A stretch of DNA of 26,841 bases from JBLNCE01 sp050260415 (GTDB lineage: Bacteria > Bacillota > UBA4882 > JAAYXC01): assembly GCA_050260415.1 (NCBI GenBank), contig JBLNCE010000029.1, positions 1-26,841 on the forward strand, in the 5' to 3' direction. Made by a program: the position numbers and the translations under genes. The stretch's first letter is position 1. Each line of letters opens with the position of its first letter. A model generated the notes under the pieces. The model saw nothing but the letters and a program-made list of their open reading frames with translations, was not told the DNA's origin and searched no databases. Below, in pieces: positions 1-6,447 of the stretch.

Positions 1-1
1 T

Positions 2-211
2 TTTATTGATTTTCTGTATCTCTTGTCCAAAGATTTTGAGAACAATCAAGATGAATGGGAAAACAGGAGTATAGGAGAATACTTGGAGGGAATTCAAGGA
101 TGGGTTGAAGACATGGAAGGATATTATAAAAATAGTAATTTACCGGTTCCGCAAGATATTAATTGGTATTTTATCGCATTAGTTTTTTACGTAGGAAAGA
201 TTTATGCATAG
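2..211 (+). CDS. DUF7660-like protein, C-terminal part (runs off left edge)
   Basis: The reading frame is open to the left edge, so this is the 3' part of a gene; the TTG at 23 is probably internal. The visible 69 residues are acidic and rich in Asn, Trp and Tyr (FLYLLSKDF, then DEWEN, YLEGIQGWVEDM, a stretch ending YYKN, and a final FYVGKIYA). This matches by memory the pattern of small DUF7660 proteins, where a D-F-x-x-N-x-x-E-W-E-N block is followed by a W-x-x-D-M-x-x-Y-Y block and a C-terminal aromatic motif. No biochemical function is known to me. The base composition is clearly more AT-rich than the rest of the window, which suggests acquisition from elsewhere; it lies next to an IS remnant and a tRNA gene. 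The family call is from memory and moderately sure. Confidence 0.6.
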   Translation, partial: FIDFLYLLSKDFENNQDEWENRSIGEYLEGIQGWVEDMEGYYKNSNLPVPQDINWYFIALVFYVGKIYA

Positions 212-298
212 TACTCAGTAAAGGAATTTACGACTATACTTTACTGAAAACGCCTGCTCAAGGTGAAAAACCCCGATGCACCTACGTGTCTTATCAGT

Positions 299-700
299 TC
301 AACGATAAGCTCCACGGCATTTGTCAAAATAGTTGTCGCTTAGGACCCAAAAACAGAACTCATCTATCCGATCTGGACCTGGACACTGCTTGACCGTTCC
401 GGGTTCAACCAAACCACTGGCTCCAAGGACCAATTCCGTATCGTTCCGGCCCATCGCTCGGGGGTGGGCGGATCGAGCCTTCTCATACAGCTGTATGCGC
501 GCTTGCAGAACCGTTAGGTCCTTCCCAATGTGCCGTTGTACGGGCGTCAAGAAGTTCAATCCGCTATGCCTGTGTTCGTTGTTGTACCAGTGTACGAAGG
601 CCAATACCCACTTCCGCGCGTGGCAAGCCTTTGGATCGGGCTTGCTTTTGCCAGAGGTACAATGTGCCTAAGCTTAGTCCGGTCTCTCTGGCAGTATAAT
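299..700 (-). pseudogene. Degenerate IS3-family transposase remnant (orfA and orfB pieces)
   Basis: Two non-contiguous pieces of an IS3-type element are joined here on the minus strand. From about 698 to 637 one frame reads a helix-turn-helix segment containing TLYLWQKQAR and ARETGLS, typical of IS3 orfA products. From about 640 leftwards a different frame reads KWVLAFVHWYNNEHRHSGLN and then TPVQRHIGKD, which is the C-terminal end of the DDE integrase core of orfB, followed by the usual Tyr-Glu-Lys-Ala-rich tail. The whole central part of orfB, including the first catalytic Asp residues, is missing, and the orfB frame has stops just upstream, so no active transposase can be made. The terminal inverted repeats could not be identified with confidence. 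The piece lies between the AT-rich DUF7660 fragment and tRNA-Ala. Confidence 0.75.
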
Positions 701-740
701 GGCAGTACAGACCCGATCCAGCTTCCATCATATAACAAAC

Positions 741-777
741 AAGCCCGCCGGACTTTTTCAGTCCTGACGGGCTTTTT
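741..777. terminator. Nested hairpin terminator downstream of tRNA-Ala
   Basis: An outer stem AAGCCCG (741-747) pairs with CGGGCTT (768-774) and encloses an inner stem GGACT/AGTCC. Read rightwards it is followed by five T; read leftwards, the direction of tRNA transcription, it is followed by a T-rich TTGTTTGTTAT. It probably ends the tRNA transcript and may work in both directions. Confidence 0.75.
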
Positions 778-781
778 AATC

Positions 782-857
<76 letters not shown>

Positions 858-870
858 GGTCGCAGATAAG

Positions 871-899
871 AGTATACCCTGTCCGGGGGTGGTTGTCAA
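871..899 (-). promoter_or_regulatory. Sigma-A promoter of tRNA-Ala
   Basis: On the minus strand a perfect -35 TTGACA (894-899) and a -10 TATACT (871-876) are separated by exactly 17 bases; the -10 ends 13 bases before the mature tRNA 5' end. The match to the vegetative consensus is near perfect, as expected for a stable-RNA gene. Confidence 0.9.
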
Positions 900-919
900 G
901 GGGGAGAGGGGCAAGCAAG

Positions 920-961
920 AGGCAAGAGGAAAGAGGCGAGAGGCAAAAGGCAAAAGGCAAG
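920..961. repeat. Heptanucleotide tandem array (AGGCAAG type)
   Basis: Six consecutive 7-base units run AGGCAAG, AGGAAAG, AGGCGAG, AGGCAAA, AGGCAAA, AGGCAAG. The purine-rich array continues less regularly to about 900 on the left. No reading frame here looks coding. It resembles the short tandem heptamer arrays known from some cyanobacteria and seen in intergenic DNA of several bacteria. Confidence 0.8.
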
Positions 962-983
962 AGTAACTACGGCAGCATCTTTG

Positions 984-1131
984 CTCAGGGATGAATTCCC
1001 GGGCTTGGATTCAAAAGGCCATCCTGAAATCCCTTCGGGGATTCGCCAATATCTATGCCCCAAATGCCCACCGAACCCGCGCATGGGTTTGAGTCGCGTC
1101 CTAAACCTAGCCCGGGAATTCATTCCTGGGC
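984..1131. repeat. Pair of inverted palindromic repeats (CCCGGGAATTCATTCC type)
   Basis: Two copies of a palindromic element face each other: 984-1005 (core GGGATGAATTCCCGGGCT) and 1109-1131 (core AGCCCGGGAATTCATTCC). A third copy is at 1635-1657. The pair could fold into one long hairpin with a loop of about 100 bases. The right copy touches the stop codon of the DUF3795 gene (1132-1134), so the structure may serve as its transcript end. It looks like a REP/BIME-type unit. No matching REP-associated transposase gene is in the window. Confidence 0.7.
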
Positions 1132-1530
1132 CTACTTCACATACCGCTTGTTGATCGTATCCAGCCGGCCCTTGTTCTCCAGCGGTTTGACATACGCCTG
1201 GTACTCTTCCTCCGCGATCGGTTCGCCGAGGCGGGTTTCGATCTCGTCCCGCGAGACGAAGCGTTCCTGCACCAAGGCGCAGGGATAACTCGGACACTCT
1301 CCGCAGGTCACGAGGGCCTTCTCCTTGCAGCACGGGCGGACGCGGCAATCTTTATCCGCCTTGCGCCCCATCTCGTTGTAGCAGCCGTCGCACCGGAGCT
1401 GCTCCGGCGCGCTCTTGATGCCGAAGAGCCTGCCCCAGACCTCGGCGCACTTTGCCAGGGCTCCCGGATCATCCGCTTTCGTGGCGCGCAGGGCGGGGCA
1501 GAATTCGCACTTGTAACCGCAGTATCCCAT
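1132..1530 (-). CDS. DUF3795-type cysteine-rich protein
   Basis: The 132-residue product is cytoplasmic by appearance, with no signal peptide or membrane segment. It opens with MGYCGYKCEFCPAL and carries further cysteine pairs (CDGCYNE, CRVRPCCKE, TCGECPSYPC), giving about 12 cysteines that probably bind metal. The N-terminal C-G-x-x-C-x-x-C-P-A motif and the C-x-x-C near residue 50 are the pattern of DUF3795 proteins, common in anaerobic Bacillota and of unknown function. The ATG start is supported by GGAGG eight bases upstream. The last codons form a charged tail (RLDTINKRYVK). It is transcribed alone, ending inside a palindromic repeat. The family call rests on motif memory. Confidence 0.75.
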   Translation of the reverse strand: MGYCGYKCEFCPALRATKADDPGALAKCAEVWGRLFGIKSAPEQLRCDGCYNEMGRKADKDCRVRPCCKEKALVTCGECPSYPCALVQERFVSRDEIETRLGEPIAEEEYQAYVKPLENKGRLDTINKRYVK

Positions 1531-1634
1531 GGGGTGAACCTCCGTGCTCAGCGATGTAGTTGGCTTTTCACACCGCTCTTAGTTCGACCGAGGTTCACTG
1601 AATCCTGCTCATTATGCTTTCAAGACGCATCTTC

Positions 1635-1657
1635 GCCCAGGAATGAATTCCTGGGCT
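1635..1657. repeat. Third copy of the palindromic intergenic repeat
   Basis: The core CCCAGGAATGAATTCCTGGG is almost a perfect palindrome and matches the two copies at 984-1131. It lies 29 bases beyond the end of the SLH-protein gene (leftward reading) and may act as its transcript end. Confidence 0.7.
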
Positions 1658-1685
1658 GGGAAGCGATAATGCGGTTTACCGCCTC

Positions 1686-2384
1686 TCACCCCAACACCGC
1701 CACGACCGCCAGGACGGCCGCGACCCATTTCAGGATATTGAACTTCTTCTCCGTCTCGGCGAGCCGCGTCTCGAGCTGCGCCACCTGCGCCTGGAGCACG
1801 CCGACGGCGCTGGTATTGTCCGCGATGGCCTGCGCGTGCTGCGCATCCTGGGCCGCCGTTTTCTTGTCCAGATCCGCCAGGGAATTTTCGAGACCGGCCA
1901 CCTTCTCCTGGAGGACGACGATCTCGCGCACCACCGCGGCCAAGTCCACGCGGGTCTTCCCCGCCTCGTCCTGCCAGATCGCCAGGTCGGCGCTGGTGGC
2001 CACCCGATCCCGTTCGTACTTGGCCAGCGCTTCCTCCAGGGTCTTGGTGCGCCCGGCCAGTCCCACCAGTTCCTGGCGGAATTCTCCGCTCAGCCGGCGC
2101 AGGAGATCCGCGTCCTCCTTGCCCATCGTGGTCTGCCCCGCCACGGCGCCCCCGAGCAGGCGCGCCACCAACACCGCCAGCGTGTAGCGGTCGACCGGCT
2201 GCTCGCCGCGGAAGGTCTTGTCGGGGTAGAGCCCCAGGTAGCCCTGGGCGACGAGGCTCTTCACCGCCTGGTAGGCCCAATGGCTTGCCGGTACGTCCGC
2301 GATCTGCGGCTCCGCCGCCAGGACGGCCGTTGAGATACCCAAAATAAGTAAGATGGCGATTGACAGATAGCAGAAGGTTCTCAT
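1686..2384 (-). CDS. SLH-domain coiled-coil envelope protein
   Basis: The 232-residue product starts at the ATG preceded by GGAGGTCATATC; a longer frame upstream has no ribosome binding site. Residues 1-24 are a signal peptide (hydrophobic core YLSIAILLILGIS, cleavage near AVLAAEP). Residues about 25-82 form one S-layer-homology domain (DVPASHWAYQAVKSL, then YPDKTFRGEQPVDRYTLAVL). Residues about 95-210 are a long, charged, heptad-like coiled coil. The last 15 residues are hydrophobic (ILKWVAAVLAVVAVLG) and look like a tail anchor. SLH domains bind peptidoglycan or its secondary polymers, so the protein probably bridges membrane and wall. SLH/coiled-coil proteins such as OmpM tether the outer membrane in Negativicutes. 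This one lacks any beta-barrel, so it is not OmpM itself. It lies just downstream of the TonB operon, in the same direction. Confidence 0.8.
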   Translation of the reverse strand: MRTFCYLSIAILLILGISTAVLAAEPQIADVPASHWAYQAVKSLVAQGYLGLYPDKTFRGEQPVDRYTLAVLVARLLGGAVAGQTTMGKEDADLLRRLSGEFRQELVGLAGRTKTLEEALAKYERDRVATSADLAIWQDEAGKTRVDLAAVVREIVVLQEKVAGLENSLADLDKKTAAQDAQHAQAIADNTSAVGVLQAQVAQLETRLAETEKKFNILKWVAAVLAVVAVLG

Positions 2385-2437
2385 GATATGACCTCCATTA
2401 CGAAAAGATGATGGTTTGTTAAAGACATATATGTACC

Positions 2438-2531
2438 AACCGCGAATACACGCGAATTGACGTTGAAATGTCTTATAAATAATCACCTATACCGTACCAC
2501 TATTCGCGTTCATTGGCGTCCATTCGCGGTT
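2438..2531. repeat. Inverted CGCGAAT-type intergenic repeat
   Basis: The left arm (2438-2458, AACCGCGAATACACGCGAAT) and the right arm (2502-2531, starting ATTCGCGTTCATTGGCG and ending CATTCGCGGTT) are inverted versions of a unit built from roughly 10-base CGCGAATxxA steps. The segment fills the space between the TonB-operon end and the SLH gene. Similar intergenic arrays occur in unrelated environmental bacteria. I see no ORF in it. Confidence 0.65.
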
Positions 2532-2578
2532 CAACCTTTAGAAGCGATTGGAAAACCCGTCTGGACCACTAAACGCGC

Positions 2579-4513
2579 CTAATAGACCACCGTGGCGGGC
2601 AGCGCTTTGCCCGCGGCGTCGCGCAGTTCGATGACCTCCAGCTTCACTTGCGGCGGCTCGTTCTCGGGACCCGCCAGCCACAGGACGGCGTATGTCTCCT
2701 GCGCTCTCCCCAGGCTGGTACGGCGCGCGCCTTCCAGGACGAGGTTCCCGTACGACGGCACGGGTGGGCTGAGCCAAGGCAAGGCCATGCTTTCTTCCGT
2801 CATGAAGCCGCCGCGCTGCACCGTCACCAAGCGTGCCAGCCGGTCGTCAAACCGGATCCGCACCGCCAGCCTTGCCGCCTCCGCCGCGTTTACCAGGGAG
2901 ATCTCCACGCGATACATGCCGGGCCGTTCGGGTGCCTTGGTCACGGAAACCTGTAAATGGCGCTCCAGTTTCGGCCAATCCACGGCTTTCTCCACCCGGA
3001 TTGCCGGACATTCACTACTCCCGGCCAGGATCGTATATCCAGCCGCGCCCGCGCTCCCTCCCGCCGCGACCGCCCAGGCCACCTTCACTTCTTCACCCGG
3101 CGCCAGGGGGCCGAGCGCCCGGTGCTCCGCTTCGCCCGGGGCAAGCCTCAGGCCCGGACCGGGCACGATCTGCGCCCACGCGGCCGGCGCGGTATTGCCG
3201 CCGGTATTGGCCACTAGGGCTCCCACCTCCACCGGATACGGTTCGTAGCGGCCGGCTACGACCCGCACCACCGGCGGATCCAGCGCCTTCAGGCCCAGGC
3301 GGGCCGGCGCGAGCAGTCGGATCTCCCGTTCAACCACGGTGGGCGCCAGTTGGAAGGCCTCCGCCGTAATGCGGATCCTCGCCGTCCCCGCGCCGATCCC
3401 CTCCACCAACCAGGCCACCTGCCGCGATTCGCCGGGCTTCAGCCGCCCGATCGGGACCCGGCGCGGGGAAACCGGGCGCACGGTCTCGGACAGATCCAGG
3501 GTCATGACCACATCCTGGGCGACACCCTTCCCCCGATTCTCCAGGTAGCCCAGGATCGTGAACGTGCCGCCGTCTCCCGAAGCGGCGCTGGCCGGGGCGG
3601 TTACGCCCAGGGTAAGCTCCCCTTTGGCAATGGTCAACCCGCCCAGACCGTAGTAGGTGGTACGGGTCAGCACCCCCCCGGGCGCGAGTTCCACATCATC
3701 CCAGATCAAGGCCACGGCGCTGTCCGGCTCGAACTCCCCGAGCCGCGTGAAGTCCCGGCCGGCCACGAGCGGCGGTTCCCAGGGAGCGTCCGCGAGCGTG
3801 CCCCAGTTGGTAAAGAACAGGCGATCCGGCGGGGTCAACTCACCGCCCGCCAGTGTACCCTGGGCCACGACGCTGGGGTCCCCGAGCGAATCAAAAGCTT
3901 GCCAATATGGTGTCGCCGTCTTTCCCTGCACCCACTCGTCGGTCAAGATCTGCTTTTCCCCCAGGCGAAACGGGGCGCCGTCGTTACTGCCGAGCATGGT
4001 GTCCAGCACTACCCGCAGGCCGACCCGATGCCGGGTTTCGCCCTGGTTGGCCAGGATGTAGGCGATGCGGGCCGTGTCGGGCAGGCCGGTCGTCGGCCCT
4101 TCGACAATGCTGAGCGACTGCGTGACCTCGAGGTCCCCGTACCGCCAGGTGGACAGGATCGCGCCCTCGTGCACCCGCGGCGGGGAGACCATCACGCCCG
4201 GCGGCAGATCCTTGCCGGCGCGCCGGGAGGTCGGTCCGCCGTAAGCGTGGACGCGGCCGTCCAGGCGTACGGTCGTATAAGAGGTCCAGGGCACGGGCCG
4301 CCCGTAGATGAGCGGCTGGCCGTCGTCCGTCGCGCGCGCGCGGTCGCCGCCCGTCACGTCGACGGCGAACCGGCCCTGCCCATCCGCGCTGTTGTTGACC
4401 ACCAGGCGCACGAAGGCGTTTTCCAGCGTGACCGTGGCCGGTGCCTCCGCCGTCTTACCCGCGCAGACAACCGCGGCCAGGAGCAGGACCAATGTACACA
4501 CCCTTCTCTTCAT
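2579..4513 (-). CDS. Secreted multi-domain protein of unknown function, TonB-operon member
   Basis: I chose the ATG at 4513 (644 residues, MKRRVCTLVLLLAAVVCAG) because GAGAGGGGG lies about seven bases upstream; it follows the tonB stop by 14 bases. Residues 1-22 are a signal peptide. Residues about 30-290 form a beta-rich domain (PATVTLENAFVRLVVNNSAD, then many Trp and Gly turns) that I do not recognise. Residues about 300-400 and 405-500 look like two Ig-like/CARDB repeats: the first has GYLENRGKGVAQDVVMTLDL and the second VGALVANTGGNTAPAAWAQI, each with a conserved LKPGE/LAPGEE turn. The last 110 residues, with VRIRFDDRLARLVTVQRG, resemble a cohesin-like fold. No catalytic motif is visible. 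Its place as last gene of exbB-exbD-tonB suggests a role outside the cytoplasmic membrane served by that system, but this is inference. Confidence 0.7.
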   Translation of the reverse strand: MKRRVCTLVLLLAAVVCAGKTAEAPATVTLENAFVRLVVNNSADGQGRFAVDVTGGDRARATDDGQPLIYGRPVPWTSYTTVRLDGRVHAYGGPTSRRAGKDLPPGVMVSPPRVHEGAILSTWRYGDLEVTQSLSIVEGPTTGLPDTARIAYILANQGETRHRVGLRVVLDTMLGSNDGAPFRLGEKQILTDEWVQGKTATPYWQAFDSLGDPSVVAQGTLAGGELTPPDRLFFTNWGTLADAPWEPPLVAGRDFTRLGEFEPDSAVALIWDDVELAPGGVLTRTTYYGLGGLTIAKGELTLGVTAPASAASGDGGTFTILGYLENRGKGVAQDVVMTLDLSETVRPVSPRRVPIGRLKPGESRQVAWLVEGIGAGTARIRITAEAFQLAPTVVEREIRLLAPARLGLKALDPPVVRVVAGRYEPYPVEVGALVANTGGNTAPAAWAQIVPGPGLRLAPGEAEHRALGPLAPGEEVKVAWAVAAGGSAGAAGYTILAGSSECPAIRVEKAVDWPKLERHLQVSVTKAPERPGMYRVEISLVNAAEAARLAVRIRFDDRLARLVTVQRGGFMTEESMALPWLSPPVPSYGNLVLEGARRTSLGRAQETYAVLWLAGPENEPPQVKLEVIELRDAAGKALPATVVY

Positions 4514-4527
4514 CGCGGCGCCCCCTC

Positions 4528-5226
4528 TCACGGCACGGACTCGCTGCCTTCAAAGACCACTTCCACCCGGCCCTGTCTGAAAACCAGGGAAACCGAGATG
4601 CGCACCGGCTTCGGCGGCACGGTGTACCGCCAAACCTCGGTGACCGCGCGCAGGGAGTAATTGTCCAACCTCGCGTCGCCGGAACCCAAGGTGATTTCCG
4701 CCCGCGGCCCGCCGTCCGGTGAAAGGAGGATGACCAGCCGGACCCGTCCTTCCACGCCCTCGTTCTGTGCGTTTTTGGGGTATTGGACCGCCCGGCTGAC
4801 GACCAGCCCCTCTCCCGTCCCAAAGGACGTGCTTTCGCGCTTGTCTTCGCCGCCGCCTCCATTTGTTCCAGCGCGGCCGGAGTCGGTGCTTGCGGCGGGC
4901 CGTTCAGCCGGCACATCCACGGCCGCCGTGGACTTGGCGGGTTTGGGCGCGGGCGGCTCCTGCGCGGGTGACGGTTTTTGGGGTTTCACCCGTGCAGGAT
5001 CGAGGAGTGCCGCCGCCCGGGGTCTGGTTTCCACCGGCGGAGCCGGTTCCACACCGCCCGGTTTCCCATGGTTTTGGCTCCGCGTGGCGACATCCACCAG
5101 GCTGATGTCCATGAGGCGCAATCCTTGCTCCACCGGCCGCGCGCCCACGGGCACCGTGATGGCAAAGAGCAGCGCGTGCCCGAGTACCGAGCACGACCAG
5201 GCCAGCCAGACGCGACGCTTATCCAC
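4528..5226 (-). CDS. tonB: TonB-family energy transducer
   Basis: I start this 232-residue protein at the GTG at 5226 (VDKRRVWLAW), which overlaps the exbD stop by eight bases and has GAGGTGA a few bases upstream. The long upstream extension of the frame is only the shadow of exbD. Residues about 6-26 form the single N-terminal membrane helix (SVLGHALLFAITVP), followed by a Pro/Ala/Lys-rich periplasmic linker (residues 40-130). The C-terminal TonB domain has the expected signature: YPKNAQNEGVEGRVRLVILL, then SPDGGPRAEI, then a Leu-Asp pair and AVTEVWRYTVPP. TonB transmits proton-motive energy from ExbBD to outer-membrane receptors, so its presence implies a diderm envelope or a repurposed system. 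No TonB-dependent receptor is encoded in this window. Confidence 0.88.
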   Translation of the reverse strand: MDKRRVWLAWSCSVLGHALLFAITVPVGARPVEQGLRLMDISLVDVATRSQNHGKPGGVEPAPPVETRPRAAALLDPARVKPQKPSPAQEPPAPKPAKSTAAVDVPAERPAASTDSGRAGTNGGGGEDKRESTSFGTGEGLVVSRAVQYPKNAQNEGVEGRVRLVILLSPDGGPRAEITLGSGDARLDNYSLRAVTEVWRYTVPPKPVRISVSLVFRQGRVEVVFEGSESVP

Positions 5227-5653
5227 CGCCCTCACCTCGACTGGACGATTCCGGCGACCGCCGCACGCCGAGCGCGGGACGTTCCGCCCCGCCCTCGCGT
5301 ATAAGGTCCAAGGCCGAGACCAGGGACTGGTACGGCACGGCGCTGTCGGGCACCAGCACCACCTGGAGGCGGGGATTCCTCGCCAGAGCATCGGCGATGC
5401 GTCCCGGGAGCGCCTCGGCCGCGACCGTGCGTCCGTCCACGGTGTAACGTCCGTCTTTTGCCAGCGCGACCACGAACCGCTCCGCCTCCGCCGCGGGCGC
5501 CGTCCGCGAGGCGGGCGGCTTGACGGGCAGGGCGCCCGCATCTTTGTCAAGGCTGCCGAAGACGATGAAGAAGAAGATCAGGTTGACCAGGACGTCAATC
5601 AACGGAATGAGGTTAATGTTGGCCTTGCGTGTCCAATACCTGGCCACTCGCAT
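5219..5653 (-). CDS. exbD: ExbD/TolR-family proton-channel subunit
   Basis: The 144-residue product has the ExbD layout: a short basic N-terminus, one membrane helix (residues about 13-34, INLIPLIDVLVNLIFFFIVF) carrying the essential Asp20, and a periplasmic domain of about 90 residues with VALAKDGRYTVDGRTV and a QVVLVPDSAVPYQSLVSALD segment, typical of the ExbD fold. I use the ATG at 5653 (GGAATGGGG just upstream); a GTG one codon earlier is possible. The gene overlaps exbB by 41 bases and tonB by eight, so the three are translationally coupled. ExbD forms the dimer inside the ExbB pentamer that turns proton flow into TonB movement. The C-terminal tail (SPESSSRGEGGG) is polar and probably disordered. 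Confidence 0.92.
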   Translation of the reverse strand: MRVARYWTRKANINLIPLIDVLVNLIFFFIVFGSLDKDAGALPVKPPASRTAPAAEAERFVVALAKDGRYTVDGRTVAAEALPGRIADALARNPRLQVVLVPDSAVPYQSLVSALDLIREGGAERPALGVRRSPESSSRGEGGG

Positions 5654-6251
5654 CACCCCATTCCAGATTGGCGACCTCCCGCTCGAGGGCTTCGTTGGTC
5701 GTCTCCGCGCAATGGATGTAATAGTTCAGGGCCACGAGCGCGGGAATGGCGATGACGAGGCCGGCGGCGGTAGTGATCAGGGCTTCGGCGATGCCGTTCC
5801 CCACCGCCTGCATGCTGCGGGCGGCCGGGTCGCCGCCCAGAACGTTGAAGGTGTGCAGGATGCCGGTGACCGTGCCCAGGAGGCCCAGGAGCGGCGCGGC
5901 CGTCACCACGGTATCCAGGATCGCCAAACCGGCAAAGAGCCGCCGTCTTTCCACGGCGGCGTTGTCGCGCATCAGGCGCCGCGCGGCCTGGGGATCATCC
6001 GCCGCCAGTCCCGCCAGGATCACCCGCACCGTGGGTCCGTCGCTCTCTTTGAGCAAGAGCGCGGCTTTGGCCAGATCGCCGGCGGACCGCAGTTGATGAA
6101 AGGCCTTTAAGCGTTCGCGCGTGCCGCTCTCCAGCCGGCGCAGCCGGAGAAAGAAGAATGCCCGCTCCAGGGTGACGGCCAGAGCCGTCACGGAACAAAA
6201 CAAGAGCGGATACATGACGAAACCGCCCTTGACCAAGAGTTCCCTCAACAT
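5613..6251 (-). CDS. exbB: ExbB/TolQ/MotA-family proton-channel subunit
   Basis: The 212-residue protein has three membrane helices: residues about 10-30 (GGFVMYPLLFCSVTALAVTL), 105-135 and 148-178, and a cytoplasmic loop between the first and second. The helix-2/3 region contains LDTVVTAAPLLGLLGTVTGI and GIAEALITTAAGLVIAIPAL, the signature of the MotA/TolQ/ExbB family, including the conserved polar Thr residues lining the channel and the LGLLGTV turn. The ATG at 6251 is preceded by GGGAGGGTC. It is the first main gene of a leftward operon exbB-exbD-tonB-secreted protein. A possible 19-codon leader ORF overlaps its start. ExbB rather than TolQ is preferred because a TonB gene follows and no tolA/tolB is seen. 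Confidence 0.92.
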   Translation of the reverse strand: MLRELLVKGGFVMYPLLFCSVTALAVTLERAFFFLRLRRLESGTRERLKAFHQLRSAGDLAKAALLLKESDGPTVRVILAGLAADDPQAARRLMRDNAAVERRRLFAGLAILDTVVTAAPLLGLLGTVTGILHTFNVLGGDPAARSMQAVGNGIAEALITTAAGLVIAIPALVALNYYIHCAETTNEALEREVANLEWGDASGQVLDTQGQH

Positions 6252-6304
6252 GCACGACCCTCCCTGGCGTTTGATGCTCCTATCACCAGATACTTCGCGC
6301 GCAT
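6245..6304 (-). CDS. Possible 19-codon leader ORF overlapping exbB start
   Basis: An ATG at 6304 with GGAAGGAAAG upstream opens a 19-codon frame (MRAKYLVIGASNAREGRAC) whose TGA overlaps the exbB start by seven bases (ATGTTGA arrangement). The spacing and the overlap are those of translationally coupled leader peptides. No regulatory run of one amino-acid codon is present. It may be chance. Confidence 0.3.
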   Translation of the reverse strand: MRAKYLVIGASNAREGRAC

Positions 6305-6383
6305 GGTTTTCTTTCCTTCCCTGGGAGCCGGTTTAAGCAATGGGAATAGATGCCAAGGACCCACCGGTTCTCGGAACAGCACC

Positions 6384-6414
6384 AAAAAAAGAGGAGCCTC
6401 ATAATCAAGGCCCC
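6384..6414 (-). terminator. Intrinsic terminator of the GH18 gene
   Basis: On the minus strand GGGGCCT pairs with AGGCTCC (6408-6414 with 6393-6399, one G-U pair) around an eight-base loop, followed by TCTTTTTTT. It lies 34 bases after the GH18 stop and separates that gene from the exbB operon. Confidence 0.88.
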
Positions 6415-6447
6415 ACGGATCGAGATCCAGCAATTCGTCGCCGCGCC

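Noticed and set aside
900..1135. CRISPR array
   Set aside because: The repeats are 7-base direct units or isolated palindromes, with no regular 30-40 base spacers and no cas genes.
3350..4660. 436-codon + strand frame opposite the secreted-protein gene
   Set aside because: It is a shadow of the minus-strand gene, which has a signal peptide, ribosome site and operon context. The shadow is Arg/Pro/Gly-rich without domains.
4528..5550. Full 340-codon frame for TonB
   Set aside because: The first 108 codons overlap exbD in another frame and are Arg/Pro-rich noise. The GTG at 5226 fits the family N-terminus and the gene overlap.
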